This document shows positions 22,131-30,027 of a stretch of 64,000 nt of DNA, piece after piece. Every line of letters begins with the position of its first letter. Position 1 is the stretch's first letter. The DNA is from a virus, in IMG/VR virus record IMGVR_UViG_3300027782_000030, positions 1 through 64,000 of that record; one strand, written 5' to 3'. The notes beneath the pieces were generated by a model. That model did no database searches. It had not been told where the DNA came from and was given only the letters and a program-made list of their open reading frames with translations. Both the position numbers and the translations under genes were made by a program.

Positions 22131-22206
22131 TGGCTCCTCGACCTGGGCTCGAACCAGGGACCAACGGATTAACAGTCCGGCACTCTACCAACTGAGCTAT
22201 CGAGGA
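22131..22206 (-). tRNA. tRNA-Asn(GTT), copy 2
   Basis: Acceptor TCCTCGA/TCGAGGA, anticodon stem CCGGA/TCCGT with loop CTGTTAA, CCA encoded. It differs throughout from copy 1, so it was acquired independently. The upstream DUF6492-like gene stops on its positions 8-10 (TAG). Confidence 0.93.
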
Positions 22207-23015
22207 AAAAATTTTGTAAATGTGTTATTTAATAACGTTGTATTTAAACCTCTAAAACTTAAATATTCTATCAAGAAAGATAAACTATTATTATTTTCTT
22301 TAATACGCAAATTTCTATGTATTCCTAAAACAAAACTGTTTTCATATATCTTTTCTAAGACTTTTTCTGTAGGCAATGAAGTTCGGTAATTCATAAACAA
22401 CTTATTCATGCCGCTACTACATTGTAGTAATTCTGAATTAGGTAAAAACATATTATATAATGCAAACTCACTTGGCAATTCATCCTCAAAAAATAATGAC
22501 GTATAATCAGTACAAATTATAGAATTGACTATAGATGCATTCATCTTATAAGGAGTCATATATTCAATATGAAGTTTTGGAATTTCTTTATTATATTTTT
22601 TAGAAGCTTTTTCTAAAAAAACATCTACATCCATTCGTTTTTTATTACCTTTATAATAAATGAACAAAGATCCATTACCGTGAGGTACATTCCAATCAGT
22701 AAGAGTGAATGGCTTTATAAAAAAATTCCTAGTATCTAATATCAAATAATTTTCAGTATTAATTTTTTTAGCAATTTCTAATTTTAGAATTTGCTGTTGC
22801 CGCCAGCCACATTGTAATACTAAATCGTTTTGTATTAGTACTAATTTATGTCTAGTATAATACGGCGACAATGCAGATTGCCACTGATTTAATTCAATTT
22901 TAGTATCCTGAATTATAACAAAATGAGTTACATTGTCTACTACAAATTCCAAACTTGATGCTTGCAATAACATTGCATCAAAATCGGTACTAAAGGTAAC
23001 AGTAACAAAATTCAT
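22197..23015 (-). CDS. DUF6492-like glycosyltransferase
   Basis: 272 residues. GWRQQQILKLEIAKKINTEN then NYLILDTRNFFIKPFTLTDW is the DUF6492 signature (helix followed by an acidic LDxD-like strand). FVTVTFSTDFDAMLLQASSL is the N-terminal Rossmann-like strand. Probably a retaining or GT-A type sugar transferase. Its TAG stop is formed by positions 8-10 of tRNA-Asn copy 2, so it sits flush against that tRNA like the HNH and radical SAM genes do elsewhere. Confidence 0.7.
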   Translation of the reverse strand: MNFVTVTFSTDFDAMLLQASSLEFVVDNVTHFVIIQDTKIELNQWQSALSPYYTRHKLVLIQNDLVLQCGWRQQQILKLEIAKKINTENYLILDTRNFFIKPFTLTDWNVPHGNGSLFIYYKGNKKRMDVDVFLEKASKKYNKEIPKLHIEYMTPYKMNASIVNSIICTDYTSLFFEDELPSEFALYNMFLPNSELLQCSSGMNKLFMNYRTSLPTEKVLEKIYENSFVLGIHRNLRIKENNNSLSFLIEYLSFRGLNTTLLNNTFTKFFPR

Positions 23016-23046
23016 ATTTAAATTACTGTCAGTAATGAGGAGCTAT

Positions 23047-23250
23047 CTATTTCATCAAAACCATTACTTTTTCAAAAGTTTCCTCAACTTCCCATGTACC
23101 GTGGGGAGGAGCAAACACAAAAGTAACTTCTTCTGATGTTCCATCTTCACGCAAGATAGTACTTCTATGTACCGTTGCAATCAAATCTTTTCTAATTGCG
23201 ACTTTTTTCCCTTTATGTGCGGGGTTAGCGTTGGTGAGTTTAATAAACAT
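23047..23250 (-). CDS. Small phage protein, FlbD-like layout
   Basis: 67 residues: MFIKLTNANPAHKGKKVAIR, KDLIATVHRSTI, then an acidic segment and WEVEETFEKVMVLMK. The strand layout (a 'ligand loop', a Ser/Thr-rich strand, V-x-E-T ending) resembles the small FlbD-like proteins found in many phages. Transcribed just after tRNA-Thr. Function unknown. Confidence 0.6.
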   Translation of the reverse strand: MFIKLTNANPAHKGKKVAIRKDLIATVHRSTILREDGTSEEVTFVFAPPHGTWEVEETFEKVMVLMK

Positions 23251-23272
23251 TGTATTTTCTTTTAAAGTAAAT

Positions 23273-23348
23273 TGGTGCCCCCTGACGGATTCGAACCGCC
23301 GACCTACTGATTACAAATCAGTTGCGCTACCAGCTGTGCCAAGAGGGC
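23273..23348 (-). tRNA. tRNA-Thr(TGT)
   Basis: Acceptor GCCCTCT/AGGGGGC (one G-U), anticodon stem ACTGA/TCAGT with loop TTTGTAA, CCA encoded. Confidence 0.93.
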
Positions 23349-23372
23349 GTGTTAATATTTAATTAGTATACA

Positions 23373-23933
23373 CTAACTCAATAAAATTCTACTATGTTTT
23401 GGTAATCCTGCTCTTAAATAATCCATCTGATCAGCCAAAATATTACGATTTTGTAATATCATATTTTCAAAATGATTTGGCACATATGGAACATATAGAA
23501 GTTCCATTCTTGCCTCTTTAAGAGTTTTACACCCTTTCATAGCGTTACAATCTCTACACGCCGTAACTACATTCATCCATACATTTTCCCCACCTTTGCT
23601 TTTGGGGATAATATGGTCTCTGCTTAGGCTGTTAACATTGGGAAAATAATCACCACAATATGCACAGATATGTCTATCTCTACCAAACAATGTTCTATTG
23701 CCTAGTGCTACTTTACTATGCTTAGTTGGATTAAATCCATGTCCTTTGATAGCAATAATTGATTGAGTTTCAATGTAACTTAGTTCGCCATTGCGTTGAA
23801 TTCCACCACGATATTTAGCCACAATTTCACCCATAGTCCATGCAACACTTTTGGTTGCATGGTAAAGAATTGCGTTATCATATGAAATCCACTGTCGGGG
23901 CGTTCCCGATATATCCAGTGCTAAAACTGACAT
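23373..23933 (-). CDS. HNH endonuclease (bacterial type)
   Basis: 186 residues. RDRHICAYCGDYFPNVNSLS, RDHIIPKSKGGENVWMNVVT and ACRDCNAMKGCKTLKEA form the HNH core with two Cys pairs. The N-terminal region (MSVLALDISGTPRQWISYDN) and C-terminal YVPYVPNHFENMILQNRNI are as in the chromosomal HNH proteins of proteobacteria, a different type from the HNH at 12546. AAAGGAG precedes the ATG. Could be a homing or restriction-like nuclease. Confidence 0.88.
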   Translation of the reverse strand: MSVLALDISGTPRQWISYDNAILYHATKSVAWTMGEIVAKYRGGIQRNGELSYIETQSIIAIKGHGFNPTKHSKVALGNRTLFGRDRHICAYCGDYFPNVNSLSRDHIIPKSKGGENVWMNVVTACRDCNAMKGCKTLKEARMELLYVPYVPNHFENMILQNRNILADQMDYLRAGLPKHSRILLS

Positions 23934-24033
23934 TAAAAACTCCTTTTTACTAACTATTTACATTATGGACAATTTGGTAGAAATATCTATATGATACGCA
24001 CCGCATTATACTAAATATATCTACACCATACTA

Positions 24034-24110
24034 TGGTGCACCCTGAGAGATTCGAACTCCCGACCTTTGGTTTCGAAGACCAACACTCTAATCCACTGAG
24101 TTAAGGATGC
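24034..24110 (-). tRNA. tRNA-Arg(TCG)
   Basis: Acceptor GCATCCT/AGGGTGC, anticodon stem TTGGT/ACCAA with loop CTTCGAA, CCA encoded. Confidence 0.93.
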
Positions 24111-24112
24111 AA

Positions 24113-24292
24113 TTATGCAAGTTTACTTTCTGGTATTTTTTTAAGAGAATCTTTGCGAACCAAACAATCTCTTTGAGTACCATATTTAAACACACGCAAA
24201 TATTCAATACCATCAATCAACCTAATGTCGTTAGGGTTCTTACATGAATATTTTTCTTTATTAACTAAATTTTCAAAATATGTTGTTTTCAT
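24113..24292 (-). CDS. Small phage protein, 59 aa
   Basis: Begins MKTTYFENLVNKEKYSCKNP and ends KKIPESKLA. AAGGAGTAATC precedes the ATG. Contains NDIRLIDGIEYLRVFKYGTQ, a compact beta-rich centre. It is read from the promoter at 24501-24529 through a structured leader and continues into tRNA-Arg(TCG) 3 bp downstream. Function unknown. Confidence 0.68.
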   Translation of the reverse strand: MKTTYFENLVNKEKYSCKNPNDIRLIDGIEYLRVFKYGTQRDCLVRKDSLKKIPESKLA

Positions 24293-24307
24293 GATTACTC
24301 CTTATAA

Positions 24308-24400
24308 TGAACACTCTGGGGCCTCGCCTTACCAGGGCAAGCCTATGTCCGTCCCAAAGTGTGTAGTAAAACATACTACAATGTAATATGCTTTACTACT
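24308..24400 (-). ncRNA. Structured 5' leader with two hairpins
   Basis: In the minus-strand RNA a 13-bp hairpin (GTAGTAAAGCATA with TATGTTTTACTAC, one G-U) is followed by a second stem ACACTTTGGG/CCCAGAGTGT that encloses CTTGCC/GGCGAG. The second stem ends close to the Shine-Dalgarno of the 59-aa gene. It could be a regulatory leader or stable RNA. No known riboswitch is recognised. Confidence 0.45.
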
Positions 24401-24500
24401 CGGTATTTTTCAAGCCACATGAGACTATCCATCCACCGCGCCGCCCGTTTCTCCTATTTATAGTGCGGAGTAGGTCCTCGTTACCTTACACTGTCTTTCA

Positions 24501-24529
24501 ATTGTATCTCAATCTTCCTTTTCTGTCAA
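24501..24529 (-). promoter_or_regulatory. Sigma70-type promoter
   Basis: TTGACA (complement of 24524-24529), 17-bp spacer, TACAAT (complement of 24501-24506), directly downstream of a terminator. About 200 nt of leader precede the 59-aa gene. Confidence 0.8.
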
Positions 24530-24532
24530 CCA

Positions 24533-24562
24533 TAAAAAAACCTCGGAATATTCCGAGGTTCT
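24533..24562 (-). terminator. Rho-independent terminator
   Basis: Perfect 22-bp palindrome AACCTCGGAAT/ATTCCGAGGTT followed on the minus strand by a run of T. It ends the transcript coming from 24716-25318. Confidence 0.88.
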
Positions 24563-24584
24563 GATAATTTGTATGATTTACTTG

Positions 24585-24680
24585 TTATCCAAACCTCGGA
24601 GTAGCCCTTCTATTAGATAGAGGATAGGCTGTCTCCAACGACCATGATTTAATATAGGTTGATAAGAAACAAGTTTTCAT
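24585..24680 (-). CDS. Putative 31-aa peptide behind a leaderless late box
   Basis: Begins MKTCFLSTYIKSWSLETAY and ends RRATPRFG. A CATAAATA box (24686-24693) ends 5 nt before the ATG, the same spacing as in the larger leaderless genes, and a terminator follows. The matching architecture is the only support; the DNA can also fold into a hairpin, so it may be an RNA. Confidence 0.35.
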   Translation of the reverse strand: MKTCFLSTYIKSWSLETAYPLSNRRATPRFG

Positions 24681-24685
24681 AAAGC

Positions 24686-24693
24686 TATTTATG
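24686..24693 (-). promoter_or_regulatory. Late promoter box
   Basis: CATAAATA on the minus strand, 5 nt before the ATG at 24680. Confidence 0.5.
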
Positions 24694-24715
24694 CCTCATA
24701 AATTATTTTAAATAA

Positions 24716-25318
24716 TTACCAACTAGCTAACACACAATACCTAGTGTATACTTCCAATGGCAATGTCCAAGCATCTTCTATTTTAAATCCACGAGCTACT
24801 AACTCTTGTATCAAAGGATCGGTACTAGTAACTGTATTAATATGTGTATCTATTTGAAAATCGGTGCTTTGTAGATAAACATATCCTGAATCAGACTTTT
24901 TAAAGTTTAGCCAATCATAGTTCATGTGTTCACATGACGTATTAACTATCAATGTCTCATTCTTAATATTATCTTCCCACGCATTACATTGAGTTACATC
25001 GGCGATGATTGATTTAAAGTCCCAATCATAGTTTAATTTTCTACTGAAATTAGCCCAAAAATGATCTAGTTCAATTCCTATAGCACTTTTGATAATATCA
25101 TGTTCATGTAACATATGGGGCAGCATACCATGCCACTGACCCATAAAGATACAATAATAATCAGTTAAATTAGATAGATGTTTAACTGCACCTATCTTGC
25201 TATGCAGTTGTGAATAAGTTAACCCATGTCTTAGATGCCTATGTGTGGCTTCATCAACATTTAAACCCCATTCACTAACTTGTATGAGTCGCCCAATTGA
25301 ATTGGCTAGTTTTTCCAT
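24716..25318 (-). CDS. SAM-methyltransferase-like protein
   Basis: 200 residues. YYCIFMGQWHGMLPHMLHEH is a degenerate motif I, SAIGIELDHFWANFSRKL the strand-2 acidic loop, and TLIVNTSCEHMNYDWLNF motif IV. This pattern is seen in phage Rossmann methyltransferases that lack the classical GxGxG. An ATTAAATA box lies 6 nt before the ATG with no Shine-Dalgarno. It diverges from the next methyltransferase gene across a 46-bp gap with two opposed late boxes. Confidence 0.65.
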   Translation of the reverse strand: MEKLANSIGRLIQVSEWGLNVDEATHRHLRHGLTYSQLHSKIGAVKHLSNLTDYYCIFMGQWHGMLPHMLHEHDIIKSAIGIELDHFWANFSRKLNYDWDFKSIIADVTQCNAWEDNIKNETLIVNTSCEHMNYDWLNFKKSDSGYVYLQSTDFQIDTHINTVTSTDPLIQELVARGFKIEDAWTLPLEVYTRYCVLASW

Positions 25319-25324
25319 ATACTA

Positions 25325-25332
25325 TATTTAAT
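25325..25332 (-). promoter_or_regulatory. Late promoter box, leaderless start
   Basis: ATTAAATA on the minus strand, 6 nt before ATG 25318. Confidence 0.5.
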
Positions 25333-25352
25333 ATATGAGTTAGGTTTAATAA

Positions 25353-25360
25353 TATAAATA
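25353..25360 (+). promoter_or_regulatory. Late promoter box, leaderless start
   Basis: Perfect TATAAATA on the plus strand, 4 nt before ATG 25365. Confidence 0.68.
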
Positions 25361-25364
25361 TTGT

Positions 25365-26036
25365 ATGCCAAAAATAAATTATTTTTTAGATTCATACAAA
25401 TATTTTTGCCAATTAAACCAAGAGCCAATCACAGGTTCCGTATTAGACTATGGCTGTAACTATGGTAGATTTTTAGAAAGTAGCAGAAGTTTATTCCCTG
25501 AAAACATGTACACTGGCATAGATGTAGATTTACAAGCTTTACAAGCTGGGGAGATAATGTTTCCAAATGCAAAATTTATTCATTATGACAAACATAATTT
25601 TATGTACAATCCAACCGGGGCTAAAAGCTTTTGGCCCGAGATTAATGACCAATTTGACTGTATTATAAGCTATAGCGTTATAACGCATACCACAAAAGAA
25701 GACATGTTAGATGCTATTGCATGGCTCTATACTAAGTTGAAATCAGGTAAAAAAATGTTTATTACTTGGTTAGATCATGAAAATAAAATAGCTTTAGCTT
25801 ACTTTTATCAAAAACGTATGAAAGATTTTGGTAGTTGTGATAGGATTCAAACAGAAGATTACGTTTACCTCATTGACAATAAAACATCCAAAGTACCCAA
25901 TGATGGAATGTTTTTAGCTTTTTACAAAAAAGAATATTTGGCTAGCTTGTTGTCCGATTATAATTTTTCTTTAGAGCAATCACCTGATTTTACTAATAGA
26001 TGTTTTCAAGACTGTATAATTATAAAGAAAATATAA
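25365..26036 (+). CDS. SAM-dependent methyltransferase
   Basis: 223 residues. Motif I is GSVLDYGCNYGRFLESSRSL; YTGIDVDLQALQAGE is the ribose-binding acidic loop; FDCIISYSVITHTTKEDMLD is motif IV. Class I fold, UbiE/Methyltransf_25-like. It starts on a consensus late box with a leaderless ATG and ends TAATG, coupling it to the 2OG-like gene that follows. The pairing suggests sequential methylation and hydroxylation of the same target, which is inference. Confidence 0.85.
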   Translation: MPKINYFLDSYKYFCQLNQEPITGSVLDYGCNYGRFLESSRSLFPENMYTGIDVDLQALQAGEIMFPNAKFIHYDKHNFMYNPTGAKSFWPEINDQFDCIISYSVITHTTKEDMLDAIAWLYTKLKSGKKMFITWLDHENKIALAYFYQKRMKDFGSCDRIQTEDYVYLIDNKTSKVPNDGMFLAFYKKEYLASLLSDYNFSLEQSPDFTNRCFQDCIIIKKI

Positions 26037-26569
26037 TGAAATATTATTTTAAAGTTAATTTTTTAGAGACTAGGAAGTACACTGATTATTTTTTAAAATT
26101 AATTTCCTCGACAGTTTTTATTAATAACAGTGTTGCTTCGGTGTCATTTAATATCAATGATCCGATGATAAAAGAAATTTCTTCAACATTGAAAGAACTG
26201 CAATTACCTATGATTGGTCAATTTATATTTTTTAAACATCACCGTAATCAAGATATACACAAAGAAGATATCAGATGTAGTTTAAATTTGCCTTTAATAG
26301 GATATGAAAACTCATTGATGCATTTTTATCAAATTAATGCTTTACCTATAAAGAAAAAAAGTGCTTATTATTATAAAGAAACTGATGAAAAAACAATAAT
26401 AGAGACTTTACCAGGTACAAACGAATGGGTTTTGGTTGATTCTTCCGTACCACATTGCATTGTTAACAGCGATTTTAATAATCCTAGATGTACGATAGCC
26501 TTAAGATTTTTAGGAAACCCGACACTGGAAGAATTGAAATTTAAAATTAAACAATTACAGCAACATTAA
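26036..26569 (+). CDS. 2OG-Fe(II) oxygenase-like protein 3
   Basis: 177 residues from the ATG overlapping the methyltransferase stop (TAATG). NQDIHKEDIRCSLNLPLIGY supplies HxE/D, and SSVPHCIVNSDFNNPRCTIA plus LRFLGNPTLEELK the distal His and Arg. Its C-terminus (RFLGNPTLEEL) matches that of the paralogue at 38563 (RFKGNPTFEEC), so those two are close relatives. The last 15 bp overlap the convergent radical SAM gene. Confidence 0.7.
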   Translation: MKYYFKVNFLETRKYTDYFLKLISSTVFINNSVASVSFNINDPMIKEISSTLKELQLPMIGQFIFFKHHRNQDIHKEDIRCSLNLPLIGYENSLMHFYQINALPIKKKSAYYYKETDEKTIIETLPGTNEWVLVDSSVPHCIVNSDFNNPRCTIALRFLGNPTLEELKFKIKQLQQH

Positions 26570-28024
26570 TTTTTCATAATATTGATTTTTTAATATTACC
26601 GTTTTTTCATCTAATTTTTTACCAAATGATTCAAAAGTTAAAGTATCATCTTGTAGAAATTTAAATAAATCTTCCATAGTATATCCTAAATTAAGAATTC
26701 TTCCTACCCAAGTAGCAGCGCCAAATTTATTTTTCTTTTGAACTCTTGGGTCGTTTCTAATATCTTTTACTAAAGCAACTGCTTCTTGAAAAGTCATATC
26801 ATCATTTTCCCACGGACGATCCTTTTCTATTTTAAACCCGAATTTTTTAGGATCCCTATCTATTTTACTAGAATTTCTTCCATCTGGAGAGTCTCTAACA
26901 GTAAGAGGCAAAAATCCAAATACATCAAGAGGACAATCATCACTAACTAAGTAATCTACGCTAGCCAGTATACTTTCCCTACTTTCACCAGGAAGTCCGG
27001 CAATAAAAGTACTACTCGCAATAATATTATTTTTCCATAACTCATTACAATAACTTAAAGTTTCTTTAATTCTATTTGGGCCCAGTCCTTTACCTATTTT
27101 TTTACCTGCTTCTTCATTAAGTGTTTCTATGCCAAAGTGAAGACTTTTTGCACCGCTTTCCAAAAGCAATTCTCTCATCTCAGGAAACTTCCAAATTAAA
27201 TCTAATCTCGCATAACTAGTATATGTTAATTTAAATGGTAATTTAGTTAATACACTATGTATGAATTCCATTTTAGGGACACTTTCATTGATTAGTTCAT
27301 CAGTAAACATATAATGAGTAGTGCCATATAGTTCATAATTTCTAAGTAATTCTGATTTTAAAGTTTCTCCATTTTTTTGCCAATCACCTGCTTTTTTGCC
27401 GATCAGGTCAAATCTGCAAAATGCACAACTAAAAATGCATCCTCTGGCTATTTCTACAGGTAATGATTCCCCTTGAAAAATGATATCATGGGGTTCATAT
27501 ATGATTTGACTATGAGCAAATTGTTCTTGAGTATAAAAATAATCATTTCCATCGATATATGCACATTGATCTTTTTTCATTATTTTTATATCATCACCGT
27601 CTTTGAGATGTTTAATCAATTTAATTATAACATTATCAGCCTTGTTTAGTATTATGTAATCAGTTCCTTCCCAAAAACAATTATCGGTTAGTCTTGCTCC
27701 TCCTAAACAAATTTTAACTTTTGAGTTTTTAGATTTAGCATAATTGGCTATACTAGTAAATTCTTCATTAGGTCTTCCAAAATTCAAAACTTTTCCGTTG
27801 ATTCTTTTTTCCATCAAAGTAGCACCAAACCCCACTAACAAAGTATCTTTGGTTACAAATTTGTCAATGATTTTTTCTAACTGGCTATATTGATAAAAAC
27901 TAAAAAGATCGATAACTTGGCAGGTGTAACCATGTTTTCTTATTTCAGTAGCTACTTTATAAGTACCTGCATATTTTCCATATCCATATGTATCAGCAAC
28001 GTCAGTAAATAATATTATCTGCAT
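26555..28024 (-). CDS. B12-binding-type radical SAM enzyme
   Basis: 489 residues. The N-terminal third (VGFGATLMEK, KICLGGARLTDNCFWEGTDY) has the layout of a cobalamin-binding Rossmann domain. CX3CX2C at Cys196, Cys200 and Cys203 (ARGCIFSCAFCRFDLIGKK) binds the cluster; MFTDELINESVPKMEFI, SLHFGIETLNEEAGKKIGKG and ASSTFIAGLPGESRESI are radical SAM core strands. Such enzymes methylate unreactive carbons or act on lipids and peptides. No B12-binding DxHxxG is obvious, so cobalamin use is uncertain. Confidence 0.85.
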   Translation of the reverse strand: MQIILFTDVADTYGYGKYAGTYKVATEIRKHGYTCQVIDLFSFYQYSQLEKIIDKFVTKDTLLVGFGATLMEKRINGKVLNFGRPNEEFTSIANYAKSKNSKVKICLGGARLTDNCFWEGTDYIILNKADNVIIKLIKHLKDGDDIKIMKKDQCAYIDGNDYFYTQEQFAHSQIIYEPHDIIFQGESLPVEIARGCIFSCAFCRFDLIGKKAGDWQKNGETLKSELLRNYELYGTTHYMFTDELINESVPKMEFIHSVLTKLPFKLTYTSYARLDLIWKFPEMRELLLESGAKSLHFGIETLNEEAGKKIGKGLGPNRIKETLSYCNELWKNNIIASSTFIAGLPGESRESILASVDYLVSDDCPLDVFGFLPLTVRDSPDGRNSSKIDRDPKKFGFKIEKDRPWENDDMTFQEAVALVKDIRNDPRVQKKNKFGAATWVGRILNLGYTMEDLFKFLQDDTLTFESFGKKLDEKTVILKNQYYEKLMLL

Positions 28025-28052
28025 GTCATATTTCGATTGGTAAAAAGCCGTA

Positions 28053-28060
28053 GATAAATA
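28053..28060 (+). promoter_or_regulatory. T4-like late promoter box
   Basis: GATAAATA on the plus strand, 33 nt before ATG 28094, inside an inverted repeat (GTAGATAAATA/TACTTATCTAC). Confidence 0.4.
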
Positions 28061-28093
28061 TACTTATCTACAGTAGCGGTATTAGATAATTAA

Positions 28094-28597
28094 ATGATAA
28101 AAATATTAGATCAAATTGAAGTAAGTAAAGTTTTAGAGGCATATTATGCTCTAGAAAACGGGATAGTTTGGACTGAATATGGTCAGAATAGTAGACAGAC
28201 AGGTCTTCAATATAAATTAGATGAGGATCCTTGGACAAGCGGTGTAGGTAAAAGTAAGGGACATGAGTTAGAGTATGATATAATTAATCCCTTTTTTAAA
28301 GACACAATATTTGAAAATATTATTGAAAAGTATTCTTTAAAAAGAGCTAGGTTCATGTGGCTTGGACCACATTCTTGTTATAGTATGCATAGGGATTATA
28401 CAATAAGGATTCATATTCCAATAATAACAAATCCAGACTGCTATTTTGTTTTTAAATTAGGGGAAGTTATTCATTTGCCAGTTGACAGTGTTTATCAAGT
28501 TACTACTACTCAACTTCATACTTTTATTAATTGTTCCAACAGCTATCGATTACATTTAATAGGAATACCAACATTTGCTAATATTAGGTCAAGTTAA
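28094..28597 (+). CDS. 2OG-Fe(II) oxygenase-like protein 4
   Basis: 167 residues. SCYSMHRDYTIRIHIPIITN holds HxD (with an extra His two strands on), and TTQLHTFINCSNSYRLHLIG the distal His and Arg. NPDCYFVFKLGEVIHLPVDS lies between, as in the aspartyl hydroxylase fold. Followed after 5 bp by an acetyltransferase-like gene and then a desaturase, all on the plus strand. Confidence 0.72.
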   Translation: MIKILDQIEVSKVLEAYYALENGIVWTEYGQNSRQTGLQYKLDEDPWTSGVGKSKGHELEYDIINPFFKDTIFENIIEKYSLKRARFMWLGPHSCYSMHRDYTIRIHIPIITNPDCYFVFKLGEVIHLPVDSVYQVTTTQLHTFINCSNSYRLHLIGIPTFANIRSS

Positions 28598-28602
28598 GTA
28601 AA

Positions 28603-29229
28603 ATGTTTACAATTAAAAGTATTTTTGATAATGATTATTATCTAACGCATAAATCTCAATTATTGAATTATTTTTATAATGTTTATCAGGAAAAGACCTA
28701 TCCTAGCCATATTAATATGTGGGATGAAAATTGGGAAAAAAAAAATTTCACTTTGCCTTACTTAATTTACAAAAGTGAAAGGTTTATAAATGGACATGGT
28801 GACATGCATATTATACTCGATGAGCAAGAAAATATTATTGCCAATGCAGGAGTCAACATATCTGATTTCGATCCTTATGTAGCTTTAGCCGGTGTTAGAT
28901 CTTGGGTAAATAAAAAGTATAGAACACAACTTTTAATAGCCAAATATATTTTACCTAAGCAATTGAGTTGGGCGAAAGAAAAAAATTTAAAAAGCATTGC
29001 CATATCGTTTAATGACTATAATAAAAATTTAGTAAAGTATATAACAAGATCAGGACTAGGTATTAAGAAAAGAAGAGGGCCACATAGTATGTTTTATAAT
29101 GGACATCATGAAGTTGAATTCCCAGTAACTATTAACTATGCTAAACAATGGGTTGTATATCATAAAATAGACGAGGATTATATCCCAAATTGGGAATCAA
29201 TAAAATATATAGAAAATGAAAATGAATAA
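28603..29229 (+). CDS. GNAT-like N-acyltransferase
   Basis: 208 residues. HIILDEQENIIANAGVNISD and VALAGVRSWVNKKYRTQLLI followed by AKYILPKQLSWAKEKNLKSI and AISFNDYNKNLVKYITRSGL follow the GNAT strand order, the last being the C-terminal 'N-x-x-x-Y' type block. It overlaps the desaturase by 14 bp, so the two are probably co-translated. It may acylate a small molecule or peptide. Confidence 0.65.
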   Translation: MFTIKSIFDNDYYLTHKSQLLNYFYNVYQEKTYPSHINMWDENWEKKNFTLPYLIYKSERFINGHGDMHIILDEQENIIANAGVNISDFDPYVALAGVRSWVNKKYRTQLLIAKYILPKQLSWAKEKNLKSIAISFNDYNKNLVKYITRSGLGIKKRRGPHSMFYNGHHEVEFPVTINYAKQWVVYHKIDEDYIPNWESIKYIENENE

Positions 29230-29989
29230 ACTTATCTCTAATAATACACTAGTAACCCAACTTTTTTTAATTATAGCAATTATAGGAGGGATCTTTGGAA
29301 TCTATGTTTATGAAATTACCATAAACAACTTAATTTTAATTATCGTTGGGTATTTTTTATACAGTTGCTTAGGCATTGTAGTAACATTTCATAGGCAATT
29401 GACTCACCAAAGTTATAATACGTATCCTATACTAAATAACTTCTTTAGTTTTTTAGGTTGTATGGCTAATACTGGAAGCTCAATATCGTGGGTTGCCACA
29501 CATATCAAACACCATTTGCATTCTGATAGACCGGGCGATCCACATAGTCCATGGATTTCAAAATGGAGAATATTCCTTCTTGATTACCCCAGTGACAGTG
29601 AAATCAAATGGAGAATGCGTAATCTTATTAGGAATCCCTTTCATTTATTTTTACATAGATATTACAATCTTTTAATTATCTCGTATAGTTTGGTATTGTT
29701 TGTAGTAGGAGGCTGGGAATTAATGATATTTTTACATTGGATCCCAAGTATAATAGTAGCATTAATGAGCAATATTGTGAACTATGCAGGACATAAAGAT
29801 AATTGGTACGGGTCATATAGAAACTTTAATCTAAATGATCATAGTGCTAATAGTTGGATATTTGCTATACCGAGTTGGGGAGAAACTTGGCATAATAATC
29901 ATCATAGATATCCAAAGAAATATACCACTAGATATCGTTGGTATGAATTAGATATATCTGGTTTAATTATACAACTTATTAAAAAATGA
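29216..29989 (+). CDS. Membrane acyl-CoA/lipid desaturase
   Basis: 257 residues. The three His boxes are intact: HRQLTH (59-64), HIKHH (96-100) and HNNHH (226-230), which bind the di-iron centre. Membrane segments flank them (LFLIIAIIGGIFGIYVYEI, LIIVGYFLYSCLGIVV, LIISYSLVLFVVGGW, LHWIPSIIVALMSNIVNYA). Typical length for delta-9-type desaturases. A viral desaturase could raise membrane fluidity during infection or modify a lipid product of the surrounding block. It needs host electron donors; the rubredoxin nearby at 36585 is a possible partner. Confidence 0.93.
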   Translation: MKMNKLISNNTLVTQLFLIIAIIGGIFGIYVYEITINNLILIIVGYFLYSCLGIVVTFHRQLTHQSYNTYPILNNFFSFLGCMANTGSSISWVATHIKHHLHSDRPGDPHSPWISKWRIFLLDYPSDSEIKWRMRNLIRNPFHLFLHRYYNLLIISYSLVLFVVGGWELMIFLHWIPSIIVALMSNIVNYAGHKDNWYGSYRNFNLNDHSANSWIFAIPSWGETWHNNHHRYPKKYTTRYRWYELDISGLIIQLIKK

Positions 29990-30027
29990 GGTAAAAAATG
30001 AATTATTCAATATTATCAAAAATAAAT

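Noticed and set aside
9257-24110. Integrated prophage attachment site in the tRNA region
   Set aside because: There is no integrase and no tRNA fragment repeat of att type; the repeats found are explained by local duplication.
24385-24444. Fragment of a clamp-loader gene (start MDSLMWLEKYRV)
   Set aside because: Only 18 codons, lying in a structured leader; similarity to clamp-loader starts is too short to claim.
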